This document shows, piece after piece, positions 61,982-64,000 of a DNA stretch of 64,000 nt; positions within the stretch are counted from its first letter, which is position 1, and the number at the start of each line of letters is the position of its first letter. The stretch comes from Thalassovita gelatinovora (GTDB taxonomy: Bacteria > Pseudomonadota > Alphaproteobacteria > Rhodobacterales > Rhodobacteraceae): assembly GCF_001458355.1 (NCBI RefSeq), contig NZ_CYSA01000027.1, positions 124,001-188,000 of the forward strand, written 5' to 3'. Both the position numbers and the translations under genes were made by a program. Below the pieces are notes generated by a model that was not told the origin of the DNA, did no database searches, and saw nothing but the letters and a program-made list of their open reading frames with translations.

Positions 61982-64000
61982 ATGCCGACTGTTTCAATTT
62001 CGCCCGCCACAACCGAAGAACACTATAGCAATTACCTGCAATTCATTGTCACGTTGTCGGAACCATCTGTCGATGTGGTGACGATGAATTACAGGACGCT
62101 GCTGAACGGGACAGCAGACGATTTCGATCTCTACTACCGGACGACCGACGGCCGTAATAACGGCACCGTCACCTTCGCCCCCGGTGAAACCTCCGCCACG
62201 ATTATGATCCGATCCAGTGCAGATTCGATCGACGAGATGGACGAGTCCATCACGCTTGAGTTGAACAACCTGTCGCCAAATGCCGAATTCGAAAATGGCG
62301 AATTGGTCTCGCGGGTGTTCGGTACCGTTCTCGATGATGACGCAGAAGGATCGAACCTTGCCGTGTTCGTTTCCGATCCCGTGATCGTCGAAGGTGATGA
62401 CGGCGCGCGGGAAGCTGTGTTCGACATTGTTTTGTCGCAACCGGCCAGTTCACAATTCACGCTTTCTTATAACACTGCGGACGGGTCGGCGCTGGCCGGG
62501 CTTGACTATACGGCGACGAATGGGACGCTGACCTTCCTGTCCGGTCAAAGAACGGCGCAGGTCCGGGTGCCGGTGACCACGGATATGACGAGCGAAACCA
62601 GCGAATATTTTTCGCTGGTCGTGACGCCGCCAGATTCACCGGTCATAGACGATACCGGCGCGGTGGGGACCGCGTTAATTCTGGATGATGACAGTGGTCC
62701 AGGGCCGACTTTGTCGATCACCGGTGGTGCGACTATTGAACATTATAGCGATTACGTTCGCTTCACCCTGTCCCTGTCGGAACCCGCCGTGGATGCGGTT
62801 TCTGTGGATTACCGGCTGCTACTGGACCAAACGGCTTCAGATTACGATCTCTATGGATGGTCTTCGGATTCCAGCAATAACGGAACCGCCACTTTCGCGC
62901 CGGGTCAGACCACCACTGATGTTTTTATTCGGCTGCAAAGCGATAGCGATGATGAACGCGACGGTGCGTTCACCCTTGAATTGGTCAATCTGAGCGACAA
63001 CGCCAATTTCGCCGGGGGGGACAACAGCGTATCGGCGCGCGGTTTCATGCTGGACGATGATGGCGTCGGGCCGAACGCCATTCTCGAAGTCTCTGACCCG
63101 GTTCTGACCGAGGCCGACAATGGCACCCAATACGCGGTTTTTGATATTCAACTGTCGCGTCCCGCTGACACAGCGTTCACGGTTGACTATGAAACCGCTG
63201 ATATAACCGCCTTGGCGGGAAGCGATTATGTCGCCCTTTCAGGGATTTTAAGCTTCAAACCGGGTCAGGATCACGCTTCTGTACGAGTGCAGGTTCTGGG
63301 CGATACGACGGGTGAATTTACAGAAAGCTTTGCGCTGAATCTGACACCGTCTGACAACGTGTCATTGGGGACGGCAGGGCTTTCCGGTCAGGCCACGTTG
63401 ATCGACAACGATACCGGCATCGGTACGCAACCGGTTGTGTCGATCACCAACGTGGTCGAAACCGCAGAGCACTATTCCGGATATTTACGGTATATCGTGA
63501 CCCTGTCGCAGCCTTCTGATGAAGCGGTTACAGTCGACTATTCGACCCAGTTGGGCACCGCTCTGGACAGCGATCTTTATTACGGTTCGAGCACCGACAG
63601 CAATAACGGAACGCTTACTTTCGAAGCCGGTGAAACCTCTCGAAGCATTTATATCAGGGCAGCTTCCGACACTGAGGATGAACGTGACGAATCTGTTTTC
63701 CTCACCCTTCGCAATGCTTCCGGTGCGGTTCTGGCGGGCGGCTCCGACAGCCTGACCGCAACCAATTTCATTCGAGACGATGACGGGGTCGGGTTGAACA
63801 TCGCAGCGGCTGGCCAACCGATGACGGTGGGCGAACCCGCCGAAGGCGTAGCGACAATCACGGTGCCGGTCACGCTTTCGCGCGCTCCAGATTCCGAATT
63901 GACCCTGAATGTGGTGGTCAATGGCGGCACGGCCAGCAATGGGTCGGATTTCAGCTTGATAACCAATCAACTGACTTTCGCTGCCGGTCAGACAGATGGT
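61982..64000 (+). CDS. Calx-beta repeat protein, N-terminal part (runs off the window)
   Basis: An open frame of 673 codons from ATG 61982 to the window edge with no stop. It consists of Calx-beta-like domains in alternating types. Type A starts VSISPATTEEHYSNY and carries SNNGTVTFAPGETS-like strands. Type B starts SDPVIVEGDDGAREAVFDIV and carries YTATNGTLTFLSGQ. The A-B pair repeats about every 240 residues (HYS motifs near 62021, 62741 and 63470), each domain ending in a DDDGVGP-type acidic linker. No signal peptide. Calx-beta arrays are calcium-binding rods of surface adhesins and type I substrates. The C-terminal part is unseen. Confidence 0.85.
   Translation, partial: MPTVSISPATTEEHYSNYLQFIVTLSEPSVDVVTMNYRTLLNGTADDFDLYYRTTDGRNNGTVTFAPGETSATIMIRSSADSIDEMDESITLELNNLSPNAEFENGELVSRVFGTVLDDDAEGSNLAVFVSDPVIVEGDDGAREAVFDIVLSQPASSQFTLSYNTADGSALAGLDYTATNGTLTFLSGQRTAQVRVPVTTDMTSETSEYFSLVVTPPDSPVIDDTGAVGTALILDDDSGPGPTLSITGGATIEHYSDYVRFTLSLSEPAVDAVSVDYRLLLDQTASDYDLYGWSSDSSNNGTATFAPGQTTTDVFIRLQSDSDDERDGAFTLELVNLSDNANFAGGDNSVSARGFMLDDDGVGPNAILEVSDPVLTEADNGTQYAVFDIQLSRPADTAFTVDYETADITALAGSDYVALSGILSFKPGQDHASVRVQVLGDTTGEFTESFALNLTPSDNVSLGTAGLSGQATLIDNDTGIGTQPVVSITNVVETAEHYSGYLRYIVTLSQPSDEAVTVDYSTQLGTALDSDLYYGSSTDSNNGTLTFEAGETSRSIYIRAASDTEDERDESVFLTLRNASGAVLAGGSDSLTATNFIRDDDGVGLNIAAAGQPMTVGEPAEGVATITVPVTLSRAPDSELTLNVVVNGGTASNGSDFSLITNQLTFAAGQTDG

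Overview
The window looks like chromosomal DNA from a marine alphaproteobacterium of the family Rhodobacteraceae (Roseobacter group). This is inferred from gene content: an FnrL-type regulator next to hemN, uspA and the complete ccoNOQP-ccoGHIS set for cbb3 oxidase; an fdsGBACD formate dehydrogenase operon; an irr gene divergent from fabA-fabB-fabI; a malyl-CoA lyase; and a GC-rich intergenic repeat that resembles elements common in this family. No rRNA, tRNA, CRISPR array or insertion sequence was seen.

Layout. 1-7.7 kb: a membrane-anchored cytochrome c, then a tightly overlapped peptide ABC transporter operon (yejABEF-like) with a small membrane-protein gene inserted before the ATPase, and a convergent endonuclease/exonuclease/phosphatase gene. 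7.8-21 kb: the microaerobic block (hemN, fnrL, uspA, ccoNOQP, a DUF2270 membrane protein, a LysR regulator, ccoGHIS). Four FNR boxes lie in its promoters, so FnrL probably controls the block and itself. 21-26.9 kb: housekeeping genes (a DD-carboxypeptidase with a SPOR domain, a HAD phosphatase, clpS, an rRNA methyltransferase, an atypical SDR, hemF). 26.9-35 kb: NAD-linked formate dehydrogenase (fdsGBA-fdhD-fdsD, read leftward) with a LysR gene just upstream, then accA. A repeat-derived 38-codon ORF overlaps both fdsB and fdsA.

35-40 kb: a racemase-like gene, malyl-CoA lyase, and a divergent dgcN-dgcA-D-amino-acid-aminotransferase operon likely to consume D-glutamate and other D-amino acids. 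The divergent promoter region between them is packed with perfect inverted repeats. 40-45.5 kb: a LigB-type dioxygenase, enoyl-CoA hydratase, DUF1244, irr, and the unsaturated fatty acid genes fabA, fabB and fabI. 45.6-53.5 kb: a biotin ECF transporter (bioY-bioN-bioM) and, upstream on the same strand, a split biotin-dependent enzyme (PxpA, BCCP, biotin carboxylase, PxpB, PxpC) with a divergent LysR regulator. The pairing suggests biotin uptake serving a biotin-dependent 5-oxoproline or amide-degrading complex.

53.6-64 kb: a glycosyltransferase-like protein, miaB, then a run of four genes for probably secreted proteins. Three end in the same RTX calcium-binding and C-terminal cassette on unrelated N-terminal modules (a CAP/SCP domain; a beta-rich RTX array; an unknown domain). 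The last, a Calx-beta repeat protein, runs off the window and is open to base 64000. Over the last 534 bp, the second and third genes are about 96% identical, and the similarity stops at the stop codon. The third gene has a perfect FNR-type box and a fitting -10 element upstream, which links secretion of a surface protein to oxygen. This array and the biotin-linked Pxp cluster are the most interesting parts of the window.
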